From assembly GCA_026545765.1 (NCBI GenBank), contig JAIFAC010000163.1, positions 62,001 to 126,000 of the forward strand: a stretch of 64,000 nt of DNA, given 5' to 3'. Below, in pieces: positions 13,405 to 25,640 of this stretch. The stretch comes from Plantago major (lineage: Eukaryota; Streptophyta; Magnoliopsida; Lamiales; Plantaginaceae). Under the pieces are notes generated by a model. It searched no databases and had not been told where the DNA came from. It saw nothing but the letters and a program-made list of their open reading frames with translations. Made by a program: the position numbers and the translations under genes. Every line of letters begins with the position of its first letter. The stretch's first letter is position 1.

Positions 13405-16227
13405 CTAATGGTGCTTCGATGACTTGCTAGGAGGCTGCACGAGCTCGTCTTCTTCCTCATCTTCATCTCCGTCGTCATCATCGTCATCATCGTCGTCTTC
13501 TTCATCACTTCTCTTCCTCTTGTGAGAGGAAGATGAGGGCAACTCTTGAACTTCACCATCTTCATCATCTTCATCTTCCTCCAATTCAGGATCCATATCA
13601 CTGTCTTCTACGACTATTTCAGTCCGACTAACTGGCTGGACCAGGTAACCATTATCGTTATCTTCATCCTGCAATTTTGACCCATAAAAAGAGCTCAGGA
13701 TAACAGAAAAATTGAGATACCTAACAGATCAGAAAGTATAGAATCACGAAATAATTTCCGGCAAGTATTGGCAAGCACATTAAGATATACCAGCTAAACA
13801 ACTTATTTGCAGAATTGCAGAAAAATTCAATCACCAAAGAAAATCCAGAAACTACTGATCAACAGAAAACCTCAAATACACAACTAGAACAAGATTAAGC
13901 AGGGCCACACATAAATTTCAAAGAAAATAGTATAATTATGAGCATAAAACAGTAAAAATTACAAGATCATATATCAGACAGAGCCATTAAAATTTCCATT
14001 GAAATTTCTGTAGAAACTTTTGTATACCATAGCGCAACAGCTGAAGGGAAAAAAACACAGATTATAACCCATGCAAATTCCCATTGCAGAAATTCCGCAG
14101 CAGATATTGGCATGCATAAAAAAGGAGCCAACCCACAGTCACACACAGCAAGTCATTCGATAACAAAGATATGGTAATATTAGACATGTTTTACAATTTA
14201 AATAGATAGAGAAACAGAATAATACAATTACAGGAAACATACAAACAAAACTGATCATAGTGAAAAAACAAGATTGCCAAGAATCACATGCCATGTACAA
14301 AGAAAAACGACACATAATTTATGCTAAACGTATAAACAATAGTATAAGAATGAACAGATATATACAAATATGCATTTACTTTTGACAAAGACAAGTAACA
14401 ATTTGATGAGCCATTTTATGACAAATAAACTCACTGAAGTTGGAAAAGCAGAGCTTAAACACAAAAATCAAAATTTTCCATTAAATTAGATCTAAAAGTG
14501 CCATATGCTGATAAAATAGCACAACACACTTACGCATGATGGCAGCTCAATCTAATCGACTTAAAATGCCTTTTCTAAACCTGAAATCTACAAGTCGAAA
14601 ATAACTACAAAAAACCAGCAGTCTTTCTACTTGATAACATAAAAACAAGATCATCTGGGTCCCAAGTCAGGTAACTCTGAAAACAAAATTCATGGGATTT
14701 TATCTACGAATCAGATACAGCTTCAACAAATCAAAAATCATATAAAATTTTCAAAAAAAAAATGCTTGGAACGATGTGAATAAAAAAAACATCACAAGCT
14801 AGATTTCTCACACTATCAGACCAGATTGAAAACACACAAAACAGCATAGTATGCAGCAAGACATTAGACACATAAATCAAGCAAAGAGCACAGAGAAACC
14901 CACAGAAAGTGGGTCTAAAACAGATTCTACTGCAATCATTAATACAAAGCAGGTAAACATACGCATGCAGAGCCAGATCTGGTACCTAAAACTCAGAACA
15001 CAGCATATATGTTATAATCTAACACACAAAAACGATAAAAATCACATAGAGCCAGATATCACAAAAACAAAACCGCAAACACTTTCAATTCTGAGCCAAA
15101 GAGATCGTCACCTCATCCTCCTCATCATCGAAATCTCCCTCATCACCCACAGCCTGCTCTTCCTCACCCGTCTCCCCATCATCGTCCTCATCTGCATCTT
15201 CCTCCCCCTGCTCATGCGCATCAATCTCCCCTTCCGTACTTGTCAACCTCCCTGTACTCCCAGGATCCCCCAAATCCCTCTCATCATTATCCACCTCTTC
15301 TTCATCCTCGTCCTCATCATCATCTTCCACACCGTCTTCCTCATCATCATCACTGTCTATCTCATGAACTTCAACCACATCATCGTCTTCCTCATCATCA
15401 TCATCCTCCTCCTCATAAACCTCATCCACTGAATCATCAGTCTCCTCTCCTTCATCCTCACCATCTTCCCCATCCTCACCATTTACAGACTCAGCCCTAA
15501 TAAACCCATTCGAGTGTACATGCGAGTTCGCACCTCCATTAACAGCTCTAACAGTCTCCGTCTCCTCCTCATCAGCATCACTCTCCTCCTCATCATCAGC
15601 ATCCACAACTCCCTCACTCCTCCCTCCATGTCCATTACTCAACAGCCTAAACTGATGATCGTCACCGTCGATTTCCCCACTACCAGGATCATCCTCTTCC
15701 TCCTCCTCTTCTTCATCCTCCTCATCCTCATCATCCGACTCCGGCCGCTCATTCCCATCCACATCCATCTTATCTAGAAACCTCAGCGACCTGATCAAAC
15801 CAAATACCAGAGACCGATAATCCTTCACACGCGTCACAGGACACTCATAAAGATCCAGAGACACCAGCCTCAGCTCAGCCAACGGCCGCAAGTCGTTAAC
15901 ATCAGAAATCCTATTATTCGACAAATCTAGGTCACGCAGCGATTCCAAACCTGCTCCGACGAGAAACTCCAACCCTCCAGCAATCCGATTGTCAGATAAA
16001 ATCAATTTCTGCAGATTTCTCAGCCGAGGAAACTGCTCAAGCGAAGAAACACCGATATTCGCCATTGAAAGATGCTGTAGGTTCACAAACTTCTCGAAAA
16101 TCGACGGAGGAGGCAAACGGCCGTGAACACACTTCACAGCGCTGTCGAGTGTCAACGTCCGTACGGAACCGACGTCGGTTTGGCCGTCCAACGCCATTTC
16201 CACAGCCTTTTCCCACAATTCATCCAT
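13405..16227 (-). CDS. ANP32: Acidic leucine-rich nuclear phosphoprotein 32-related (ANP32), 2 exons
   Basis: Exon 1 is 16227-15112, exon 2 is 13668-13405, and the intron is 1443 bases (GAG/GTGACG donor, TTGCAG acceptor). The product is 459 residues, similar to plant ANP32 proteins. Residues about 20-160 form leucine-rich repeats (LQKLILSDNRI, LRDLDLSNNRI, LVSLDLYECPVT) and an LRR cap. From about 165 onwards the chain is an extreme Asp/Glu tail, with a small basic KRKR signal near the C terminus inside another acidic run. The family is nuclear and linked to histone binding, chromatin and phosphatase inhibition. The frame stays open upstream to an earlier ATG at 16350, but the residues there look like leader sequence, so the MDELWEKAVE start at 16227 is preferred. 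Opposite-strand frames here are mirror images of the acidic tail. Confidence 0.9.
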
Positions 16228-16775
16228 TAATTTTACCTTTCGAAAAATATGTATGTGTATGTGAAATTTTTGTTTATCTGTGTATCTGTGCTGTTCAATT
16301 TGGCGACAGATGAAAGCTGAAATGTTAAAACCCTTTGTGATTTTGAGCAATTTTTTTCTTCTCTAGGGAAAACCAGAGTGTTCCTGGTGGAGATAATATG
16401 GAGGCGAGTCGAGTCGAGTCCGAGTTAGATGAGTTAGGGTTGGGTGAAGGGTTGAGTTAAGACTGACCAGGGTAAGGTTAAATTTGCTGTTTCAGGAGTG
16501 ATATGAGTCGTTAGATTAGGGAGACGAGGATCGGTGACGTGGAGAGATAACCAACGGCTGAGATTTGCGGTAGGTGTGTTTCTTTTTGTAGGCAAATAGA
16601 AAACGTCACGCGCTTCGACAGGTTTGCGTCAGTGGTGTAAATATCAAGGTTCAGTGGTAGATGGGAATATGCCCCTCGTGATGCCGTTATATTACGGTAT
16701 TGCCCTTGGAGTGTGATTGCGTAGAACGGCTCTATTATTGGAATTTGGAGATTCAGAAAGGGAAAAAACAGGAAT
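16228..16775. other. ANP32 leader and promoter region
   Basis: Upstream of the ANP32 start. It contains a GAGTCGAGTCGAGTCCGAGT short repeat near 16405-16424 and no further gene. It probably holds the leader and promoter. Confidence 0.4.
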
Positions 16776-17627
16776 GTTAACGGGGAACAATTTTTACTAA
16801 ACGTAGAATAAATTTTTACATATTACATATAATACCACTATTATTATAATTTACAAAATAGTTCAATAATTTGAAAAAATTACAATTCTACCTAAAAAAC
16901 ATCAAACAAGTTTATTCGAATTAATTTTATCATCCGAATGAATAAATCGAAAAAACTTAAAAAGAAAACACGAAAAATCGTCGCCGGTGACCGGAGCATC
17001 TCCGATTTGGAGTTTGTCGGAGCAAACTTGACCAGATCGGAGATGCTCCGATCGGAGCAGCCATCGGAGGATCTGGTCAGCCTCGAAAGGTGACGAGAAA
17101 GTTGTTCCGACTTTGAGGTCGGAACACGCTCTGGTCGACTTGGTCACTTTGAGGTGACGGTAGTCGACTTCAAAGTGACGAACATGGTTATGGTTAGCTT
17201 CAAAGCTGACGAGAACCATGTTCTCGTCGGTTTCAAATTCGACGAGACGACTCGTGTGGTCGGTTTTTGTCATTTTTAACCGTTTTTGCGTTTCTTTTTG
17301 TTATTTTTTGGATTTTTTGATTTTTTTAATCAATTTAAATATACTAATATAATTGAGTAATAATGAACAACTACAACTACCAAATTAAAATAATAAAAAT
17401 ATTTTTATATTTGTCATTATCGATATAATATGGCTAATGATTGTACGATATTGATTTTTGTTGTGTTGAATCAGTAGTGTATATATGTTTATATATTTTC
17501 AAAGATGTAATAATTTGAGATTTTTTTCGGAAAATGAGACTAATTCAATATTTTTATCAGTTGAAGGGCCTTTTGCAATATATAAAAAAGTGTTCTGCGT
17601 TTAGTAAAATGTGTTATGCGTTATGTT
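16776..17627. mobile_element. TIR element with a different palindrome core (copy D)
   Basis: The ends are inverted repeats: TTTTTACTAAACGTAGAA near 16791 matches the complement of the 17589-17609 block (TTTTACTAAACGCAGAA), and the similarity goes on for tens of bases on each side of that word. The core at 16985-17268 is GC-rich and made of small inverted repeats. A minus-strand 123-residue frame at 16902-17273 crosses it but has no known domain. The TIR sequence differs from copies A-C, so this is a structural analogue rather than a proven family member. Confidence 0.55.
16985..17268. repeat. Array of short GC-rich inverted repeats in copy D
   Basis: Successive small palindromes such as GGAGCATCTCC, GAGATGCTCCGATCGGAGC, TTCCGACTTTGAGGTCGGAA, GTCACTTTGAGGTGAC and GAACCATGTTCTCG. 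Each could form its own hairpin, so the array resembles a string of mini stem-loops within AT-rich DNA. Confidence 0.7.
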
Positions 17628-17865
17628 GCTAGTCCTTGCAAACAAGATCCGGAATCGAAACCCGTTAAAAAATTATCCAATTTGAATCCTAACTGGATCT
17701 GAATATACGAGGTCATCCATCTGGACATTTACCCGAGAGTCCACATCCGAAATCATCATAATCAATTCGATCCGATCAAAATGACCCGAATTAATTTAAT
17801 TTGAATTCGCATAATTCAGAAGTATAAGAATTACTATATTTCAAAGTTGCATATTTTAAGAAAGG
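17628..17865. other. Short spacer with decayed repeat words
   Basis: Contains words such as GGATCTGAAT and GATCCGA that recur at about 19140-19340 on the far side of copy B. Copy B may have inserted into an older repeat. No gene. Confidence 0.35.
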
Positions 17866-18911
17866 GAAAATTACACCAAGTCCCCCAATAAACACCCATT
17901 TAACAAGAAAGTACCTCGCATTTGAACAATAACACCACATGACAAGTTTCATAAATCAATTACGTTTTAATCCAAAAGTCAACGCATCTGTCCTATGTGG
18001 CTGATAAATACCTACGTGGCGAATAATTTAAATAATTTTACTTATTTTCATTTTCAGATTAAAATACATATAAATTGCAATTGGCCCCTTTTATTTTAAT
18101 TCACACTCAATTTATATCCTAAAGTTTGTTATGATTCCAAATCAACCCATATTTATTTTTTCATATTCAATTTCAACCAAAAACAAATTGCAATTATACC
18201 CTCTCATTCTTCTTCCCTCTAAAAATTTCCTCTCGTTCTTCTTCCTTCTTTCCATTCTCCATTAATGGAGCTTGAAGCTCCATTAAAGGAGCTTCAACTC
18301 CATTAGTGGAGCAGCTCCATTAAATGGAGCAACCCAAGCTCCGTTTTATGGAGCTTGAACAGCTCCATTAATGGAGCATCTCAAGCTCCATTTTATGGAG
18401 CTCACCATGAGCCCAAATTGGCTCCATTCGTGCCAATTGGCTCCAAGCTCCACCATGGAGCTTAAAACTCCATTGATGGAGTTTCAAGCTCTATTAATGG
18501 TGAAATAAAAATGATTTTTTTTTAAATTAAGATTTAGGGTTAAAGAGAAAGAAGAATTAGGAACTCAACAAATATATTATGATGAAGAAGAAATCAACCA
18601 ATTTCTTGTTGAGGTGTTAGAATAGAAAAAAATGTCTTGAGGAAGAAGAAGGTGAAGAATAGTTTATGATAAAAGGTTTGATGAAGAAGATGAAAATGAA
18701 GGAGTAAAATTAGTTTTGGGTCAATTTTGAAATTTTATAAACTTTACAGGGGTTAATGTGCAAAATGTGAAATGAAATTCCACGTGGAAATGTAATTTCT
18801 TGCCGGTCAACGCAAAAAATTGATTTTGGACTAAAATGTTATTGTTCAAATGTGAAGGATTAATCTGTTATTACGAACTTTATTAGGGGGCCAAGAGAAA
18901 TTCACCCTAAA
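17866..18911. mobile_element. Non-autonomous TIR element with central palindrome array (copy B)
   Basis: Inverted ends of about 80-100 bases: CATTTGAACAATAACA and CCAAAAGTCAACGC near 17929-17986 have matching complements near 18801-18865, and the outer CCAAG..CCCCC..AATAAA blocks also match. The centre at 18262-18500 is a palindrome array. The terminal words match the ends of copies A and C. There is no transposase gene. Confidence 0.7.
18262..18500. repeat. CTCCATTAATGGAGC palindrome array in copy B
   Basis: About 240 bases of near-palindromic units such as ATGGAGCTTGAAGCTCCATT, TGGAGCAGCTCCATTAAATG and ATGGAGCTCACCATGAGC. The GGAGCTT/AAGCTCC kernel is shared with the arrays of copies A and C, but the spacing words differ. 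Confidence 0.78.
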
Positions 18912-19481
18912 TGAAAATATAAGTTATCCATTAATTGATCAAGTTGAATTGTACATATGGGTTGTATATACGTTTGCATGCAAGTTCGAATATAATTCTT
19001 ACTAGACTAAAGCTCTGTTCTCTTCAATGAATCGAACCAAATCATGAATTAGAAGAGAGCCGAGGAAGAGTTTAAGAAAAATTAGAAGATCATAATTTGC
19101 GATCAATATAAGTAAGTACTTATCAAAAGAGGTTTGCAACAAGTCATGAATTTCAAGACCCAAATTTGAACCAAACCGATCCGAAATTGCTCAGGACCAA
19201 AATGACGTGAAGTCTAATAATTCGAACAGTACCTGGATCTGAATGACATTTAACTTGATCCAATCTAACTTGGTTCGAAATAAATCATAGATCCAAACAA
19301 TCCAATCGAAATGACCCGATCCAAATCCGATCTAATTGACCCATTTGCCCCATGACTATATGTTACTCCACATGTACCACAACTTGTATTTATTCTTTAA
19401 ATGTGATACGAAAAATTATACATTACTGAAAAAAAGTTACTCCACACCTAATGGTAGTATCTTACATTTACATATAAATTA
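18912..19481. other. Non-coding AT-rich stretch
   Basis: No gene seen. Words such as CTGGATCTGAAT near 19230 repeat those at about 17690, consistent with an older repeat split by copy B. Confidence 0.35.
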
Positions 19482-19676
19482 TACTCGCTCCGTCCCAGAT
19501 TCAAATTCACGCGGGCCCGGACACAAGTTTTATGAGAAGATTGAATAAAGTAGGAGGAGTGGTAGTAACTAATAAAGTTGGAAATAGATTGAATAAAGTA
19601 TGAGAGATAGTGAATAAAGTAAAATAGAGATTTTACATTTAAGGTATGGAAAATTGAATTCAGAACGGAAGGAGTA
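19482..19676. mobile_element. Stowaway-like MITE
   Basis: Starts TACTCGCTCCGTCCCAG and ends in the inverted GAACGGAAGGAGTA, giving TA at both borders. The 195-base length, AT-rich interior and the TCCGTCCC terminal word fit Stowaway-type (Tc1/mariner-derived) MITEs. Related elements occur at 55688 and 55994. Confidence 0.7.
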
Positions 19677-21653
19677 CATTTTACAATTAAAAGCATACCT
19701 TTTACAAAAAAAATATATTTAATCATTCATTTTAATTTTCCGTATAAACAAAGTTCTGAAAAATATGTCTCACTGTAGCCCTTATGAGTTGTAGCATAGA
19801 AGAGCTCCTTATATACACTTGCGAGTGTTGGTGTGTCTTGCTACAATGATGTTTCCTTCACCTAAGAAGGTTAAGGTATGACGTAAGACCGTTGATTGCA
19901 TGATATGCACATAACATCATCGCTTATCGATTCTTAGTGGTGAAATATGAAATCTATGACATACACAAGAACATGATAATGGAACGTACAATGCATCGTT
20001 ATCTAAGGATGTGTTTTCGTGCAGAAAAATAGAAAGCGTTCTGTCGCTCTTATAAGTGCACATGGTCATGTGATGCACAAGAACAATTTTATTTTTCGAT
20101 ATTGGCCCGTTTGAACTTAGTTCAATGACTACGACAAGGCCTAGTTTATGGCCCATTTAGAGGCTATCGACCACAAGAATATTGATCAAATATATTGAGC
20201 GCTCCGACTCGATGAATTGACTCCACTCAAATACATTTGATAAAAACTCAACTTGACAATGAGAATCGAGGGATTAAGATTAGCTACAAGGTGGTTTACC
20301 TATTGAGATGAACTTCCAAGACCAATCCTTGGACCCCTCGAGGTCTTGCTCTAACTCCATCTCCATCTCCATCTCTGCTCCCTCGAGGCAAGCATCCAAC
20401 TTTCATCTTAGATCCATCCTCCATCCTCCTCCACGGTCTAGCTCTTCTTATATAGGAACCATCTCACCACTTGGACCTTGATCATTCGATGAGCTCATCT
20501 TAGTCTTGAGATCATGAACAATCAAAGTCAATCTCTTGCTGAGAGTCCATCACAAGCCAGAGTCCATCCCTTTCTAGTCTATTAAGCCAAAGTGTTTCTC
20601 TTGCTTCTCAAGGAGCCAAGTCGCCAGACTCTTGTCGTAGATCCAACACAAGTCTCTGGTCATACCCAAGACGATGTTAAATTAAAAACCTTAACAGTAT
20701 CCAAGAGGACAAGGCCAAAGAAAGTTATAACAAGCAATGAAGTGGAACCAACAACACTCCTAAAATCTTGGAGGTTCTTTAGTCAATCAAGCACGGCCTG
20801 GACTCTAAGGAAGAAGATGGAGAGGAGATCAACGGGGAGGATCCATCGCATGCTTACAGAGAAACCCCTAGCTATCACTCTTGGGCACCGTCTACTCTTT
20901 GAAGCTTTGTGATCACTCCATTGAATAATCCTTCATCACCCATTTGCATCCATCATCCATCGCATTTCGACGACTAGCCTACTCCAACAAGCTTAGCTAG
21001 CTTCTCACTGGCACTCACAAATACTCCGCGTAACTGATTGAATCAACAGGATAAGTCGATTCTCATAACCCTTCTCTCTAGGTCTGCCAATGTTGCCTTG
21101 CATGTTGTTGTGCCCCCTAATTTATAACCCAATTTCGATTGTAGATTTCTAAGTGTATACAATCATAATGAAGAAAGTAATATCGAAAATGTTGATCCAA
21201 GACGCAACAAACATGCAAGAACATAAAAATCTCTTGGTCATGAGTTCATAACTTACATACTAGAAAGTGAAATTGCGTCGATTTTGCAAAATCATACTTG
21301 AGAGTTTGTGGATCTACCTCCAAGGAATAAAGTACTGGGTTACAAGTGAAATTTTAAGAGGAAATTGGAGACTGGTGAAACTAATGATAAATATAAAGAT
21401 TGGTCGGTGATTGACGTTGTCAACGATAACATCTATCCGAATGATAATTACATTTCCTTATCAGTTGGACTTGGTCCGCGTAGAGTACATATATGAAATA
21501 TTCGCAAGGGATCTCACTCGAATCCTCTTCATAATCTCTCAAAATTCCATCCATGTCCCTCAAATCCTTAATAATATTCTGTTTTGCCTTTTTAATATTT
21601 GAGCAAATGGTTCAATCCCCTTAGGAAAGGAGAAGATCAATTTTTAGTACCTT
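19677..21653. other. Long non-coding stretch
   Basis: About 2 kb with short frames only, none matching a recognised family. The 106-residue plus frame at 20592-20912 is not supported by any motif. A low-complexity CTCCATCTCCATCTC run sits near 20355-20378. No RNA gene or clear transposon end was found. Confidence 0.4.
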
Positions 21654-21664
21654 TAACACTACAA

Positions 21665-22010
21665 AAATATCCTGTTTTAGCGACGGAACTATCCGTCGCT
21701 AAAACAGTGCCGATCCGTCGCTAAATCCGTAGCGACGAATTTAGCGACGGATAAGTCCCCCGTCCCCAAACCATGCGTCACAAATTTTTTGGCGACGGAT
21801 AATTATTCCATCGCCAAATAACGACGAACTGGCGACGGTTTAATCCGTTGACCAGTCCGTCCGAATTGGCGACGGATTACTTATCCGTCACCAATTAGTT
21901 ACAGAATTTAGCGACGGATATATATTAATCCGTCGCTAAATCCCACCACTAATCCGCCCTTAATTCGTGTGATATTTAGCGACGGATTTTCCGTCACTAA
22001 ATTCACTGTT
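21665..22010. repeat. Left subterminal repeats of the CACTA element
   Basis: Many copies, in both orientations, of a 10-12 base word (TAGCGACGGA / TCCGTCGCTAAA). In En/Spm elements such subterminal motifs bind the TNPA protein. The matching right-end array is at 34583-34832. Confidence 0.85.
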
Positions 22011-22199
22011 TTTTTATTTTTTATTTTTTTTGTATTTTAAATTCATGTTTCACATTTCACCTATTTTTTCACATAATATAATCATACATAATATACCTGA
22101 AATAATTAAATTGCATTAATATACCCGAAACAATATAAATTATCCATACCGAAGTCTAAAGTATGCAAGCACAAGTAGCTAGAAGATGAGATAGTGTCA

Positions 22200-24232
22200 A
22201 AGTATATATGTAGCATAAACAACACAAGTCTGGTGTAACTAAGAATCGGGAGGAGGCGGTGGGTGGTACTGGGAAGAAGTGCTGAACATCTGGGTCAAAG
22301 CGTCCACCGCTGAGCCATACGAGCCTTCCTCAAGCACTTCTTTGGTAAGTCGCCTTGGTCATGACTATTTCCTCGTGGAGAGGAGTCATCATCTCATGAA
22401 CCTGGTCCTGTGTGAAGACATTAGATCGTGATCCTTCCTTGGACACTGAGAAGCTACTAGAACTCATAGCAGGGCCCAAACTTCCCAATCCATATGTTCG
22501 ACCCTTGTTGTCCACTAGGTTGACATCAAAGAAGATCTGGTCTTGCTCTTCAATCGACTCATGACCGATCATCATCCTCTCATCCATCCTCCTCTCCACC
22601 TCACTCTGCAATAGTAAAGTGCATACGAAATGAGATGCAATTTTAGGAATCACTTTAAAATACACAAATACAAATGTTAACCTTAAGAAAGAAACGTACC
22701 GCAATACGCTCAGCCCTCACGTCAGTCCAAACGCCATCTTCAGCTTAGCCTTCTTGAAGTGGTATAGAGCACTCTTCGGCTGTCCTCTATTGGCCTAAAA
22801 AACATATGTGCAAACAAGTAGTTAGTTGATTGAAATGAAAGCAAAAAATCTGTTATGCGTCATAATCCAAGTCATAAACAACATATTTACTAACCTCCAT
22901 CACGTGATCTGTAACAATAGCTCGCGACCCATAATGATGTCTGGCAGTGCCCGTACCATCTCGCGGCTCAGTCAAACGGTTTTGTCTATTCTTGAAAGCT
23001 TGATCCTGGACAAAGGGATCCTTCCAATACTCCTCCCAAAGTGCCCACTCCTCATCCCCCACCCAAGTTGGTTGTCTGCGTGTCTCCTTCATTTTGTAAA
23101 CCATTTTCCTATAGATGTCTGATCCTAAAGTCTCGAAAACAGAGTACAACTGGGGCACCAGGACATTGGGAATGTAGTAGTCTTTCTATAACAATTCCAT
23201 TCAAAGTAAAAATTATACAAGTTTAAAGAAAGATAACAATTTAAATATAACACCAAGTTTAGTGGCTAACATACCACTCAAATTGTGTGCAATAAGTTCA
23301 TGAATAAACACCAACATATCACCCAAGTTTAGTGGCTAACATACCACTCAAATGACACAACAAGTTCATGAATGGTGACTAACATATCAAACCAAGTTTA
23401 GTGGCTAGCATACCACTCAAATTATACTAAAATTGACTAACACAATGGTGACTAACATATCACCCAAGTTTAGTGGCTAACATACCACTCAAATGACACA
23501 ACAAGTTCAGGAATGGTGACTAACATATCAAACCAAGCTTAGTGGCTAACATACCACTCAAATTGTCCTAAAATCGACTAACACAATGGTGACTAACATA
23601 TCACCAAGTTCAGTGGCTAACATACCACTCACATATATAGTGGCTAACATACCACACACATTAACACAACGATTAAAAGAACAAATAAAGCATTCATTGT
23701 AACATTTAAGCTTACCCGCAACTCATCAAAGTAAAAGTGCTTCATCCGGTCCGAGATGTTTGTCCACTTCTCGCCTCCATGTCCCGGCATCTCCCTCCTA
23801 CCCCTAAAGATTTTGCCGAGTTTATCCAAGCAATGGTACAAAACATTATCAATGAGACAAACAAGAAACGAATATTCATTAGTAAAATTATGTAACATAT
23901 ATTTATCTTAAGTGTATGTTCTACAAATGCATAATACTTACTTGTTCTTGTCGTTGGGGAACAACACCGGCTTCCCCTAAAATGTAGCACCGTCAGTCAA
24001 CGTGAAATAGGGACACCCGTCAGAGGGGTAGTCACCAGGAGCATGTGACGTAGAGGCCGGTGGAGTCTCTGGAACCTCAGACTGGTTGCTGCTCCCACCA
24101 CTATCATATCCGACCAGTGGACTAGTAGCTCCACTCATTTGGTGTCTTTGCACTGTTGAACCCGATGGACTCCCCCTAGTACCCCTACACCCGGGAGGAA
24201 GGTATGTGGACTTCCTTTGGCGTGTCATCTGC
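22200..24232 (-). pseudogene. CACTA second gene, TNPA / Ptta-like transposase
   Basis: Exon-like blocks in order on the minus strand: a Ser/Pro-rich N-terminal part starting near 24228 (MTRQRKSTYLPPGCRGTRGS); a block with REMPGHGGEKWTNISDRMKH near 23800; a block at 23158-22870 with PQLYSVFETLGSDIYRKMVY, WEEYWKDP and RNRLTEP-like residues; and a block near 22600-22330 with SEVERRMDERM and GRTYGLGSLGP. This order and the final motif fit the plant transposase (Ptta/En/Spm) family that partners TNP2. Exon joins are uncertain and at least one stop interrupts the frame near 22720. Introns hold tandem repeats (23250-23660). Called a pseudogene because no continuous frame could be followed. Confidence 0.65.
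23250..23660. repeat. Tandem repeat with core TAGTGGCTAACATACCACTC
   Basis: About seven irregular copies of a 20-base core, spaced by roughly 30-75 bases of related filler (CAAGTTCATGAATGGTGACT-like). The core is a near-palindrome (AGTGG...CCACT). It sits in an intron of the TNPA-like gene. Irregular spacing and eukaryotic context rule out CRISPR. Confidence 0.8.
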
Positions 24233-24722
24233 AAGAGCATATAAGAAATTGCAGGAAATAATGTGTTAGTAAAGAATACATGAATAGGCATGTAAAACAT
24301 ATACATTTGACATATATTAAAGCACAAAAAGTTGTGTCACGCCCCAAAACCAAATCACTTTGGCGCGACTGACCGTCTATCGTGAGATGGGCTCACGCCA
24401 AGACGAAGCCTTACTTAAATCCTCAAATACATAAAATAATCTCATAGTGGTACAACAAAGCGTCTAAAATCCCATAAACAGTAATTACAATAATAATTAC
24501 AAGTCCTCAGTACATAACAACCACCTCAACGGTACAAATCATCATATTCAATACAAACTCAGAGTATGCTACAACTACTGAAAGTCTTCATAAGATCCAC
24601 CATCCGTCTACCGGGTTCCACTCTACTGTACCATCCAGTGTCACTTCACTTACTAAATATCTGAAAGGGGGTGTAAGGGTGAGCCTTAATGACACTTCTA
24701 CCGGATCAAGCAGAGTATTTCA

Positions 24723-24726
<4 letters not shown>

Positions 24727-24800
<74 letters not shown>
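24727..24800. repeat. (AT)n microsatellite
   Basis: About 74 bases of pure AT dinucleotide inside the solo LTR. A shorter AT tract lies at about 25188-25211. Confidence 0.95.
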
Positions 24801-24802
<2 letters not shown>

Positions 24803-25565
24803 ATACATTTATATATCCAAAATAATTTGCATGGAACAATTTATCAAAACAATGTCAATTCATATTTAACTCAATCAGACAATACACTACGGCCACACGA
24901 ACCGTTGTGGCAAACAGGTCGGCTTTTACATAACAATAATGCTAACAAAGGATAACATAACAATGGGAGATCTCCAAAAGCACGACATTTCCTCGAAAGG
25001 GCCCAAACAATTCATAGGCATATCGATGAGCATAAAACATATTTTCAATCCATGCTTTTGAACAAAATAATTTTCACAATTCACAATCACGATAAAACAC
25101 ATATTGATCCTTTTCGAATAGATTATTATACCAAGTCTCATTCCTTGATATAATAGCCATAAGTAGTTTGTCAATCATAAAACATGCATATATATATATA
25201 TATATATATACGATAACAATAAAATAGAAGCAAAAGTGTCAAGAGTTCCCCCTTACCTCGAAGGCGATACGAATCCCAATTAAGCTTAGACAACCGCAAG
25301 AACCTTCAATAGCTTACACTTCGAATCCTCCAAAGTCACTTTAAACCATCATTCATCCAAAGCACCACTTGTAAACCCCGCTTAGTCTCTACTCCGGTTT
25401 TATAGGTCGAAATTGGGAAATATGGTAACAAGGGCAAAACGGTAATTTTCTGGAGCTAGGAAAAAAATAGGAATAGATGGTGGGAGGGCATATTTGTAAT
25501 TCTGCAATGTTCAGGGGTAATACGGTAATTTTCTGGGTGCGAAAGAGGCTTAAAAATAATATTGG

Positions 25566-25640
25566 GCACAGCAGGAATCGAACTTGAGACCTATAGATTT
25601 GCAGACTGGAGTAAGACCAACTGGGCTAGCTACATGTGCG
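25566..25640 (-). other. tRNA-like block inside the solo LTR
   Basis: On the minus strand the block carries an A-box-like TAGCCCAGTTGG and a B-box-like AAGTTCGATTCCTG about 30 bases apart, and short GCACA/TGTGC words could pair as an acceptor stem. No convincing anticodon arm was found, so it is a tRNA-related remnant or an internal Pol III promoter-like sequence, not a working tRNA gene. Confidence 0.35.

Noticed and set aside
15240..15777. Plus-strand frames rich in His, Pro, Leu and Ile
   Set aside because: They are the reverse reading of the Asp/Glu tail of ANP32 (GAT/GAG codons read backwards) and have no domain.
16228..16350. N-terminal extension of ANP32 to the ATG at 16350
   Set aside because: The added residues do not look like the family N terminus; MDELWEKAVE at 16227 fits better and the upstream part is likely leader.
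22826..23226. Plus-strand frames within the TNPA-like region
   Set aside because: Antisense to the exon at 22870-23158, which has the recognised transposase motifs.
23250..23660. Regular repeats that might suggest a CRISPR array
   Set aside because: Spacers are not unique, lengths vary, and the array lies in a plant transposon intron.
24689..24955. Plus-strand frame with a long Ile-Tyr run
   Set aside because: Only translation of the (AT)n microsatellite.
25566..25640. A real tRNA gene on the minus strand
   Set aside because: A- and B-box-like words are present, but no sound anticodon arm or full acceptor stem could be built.
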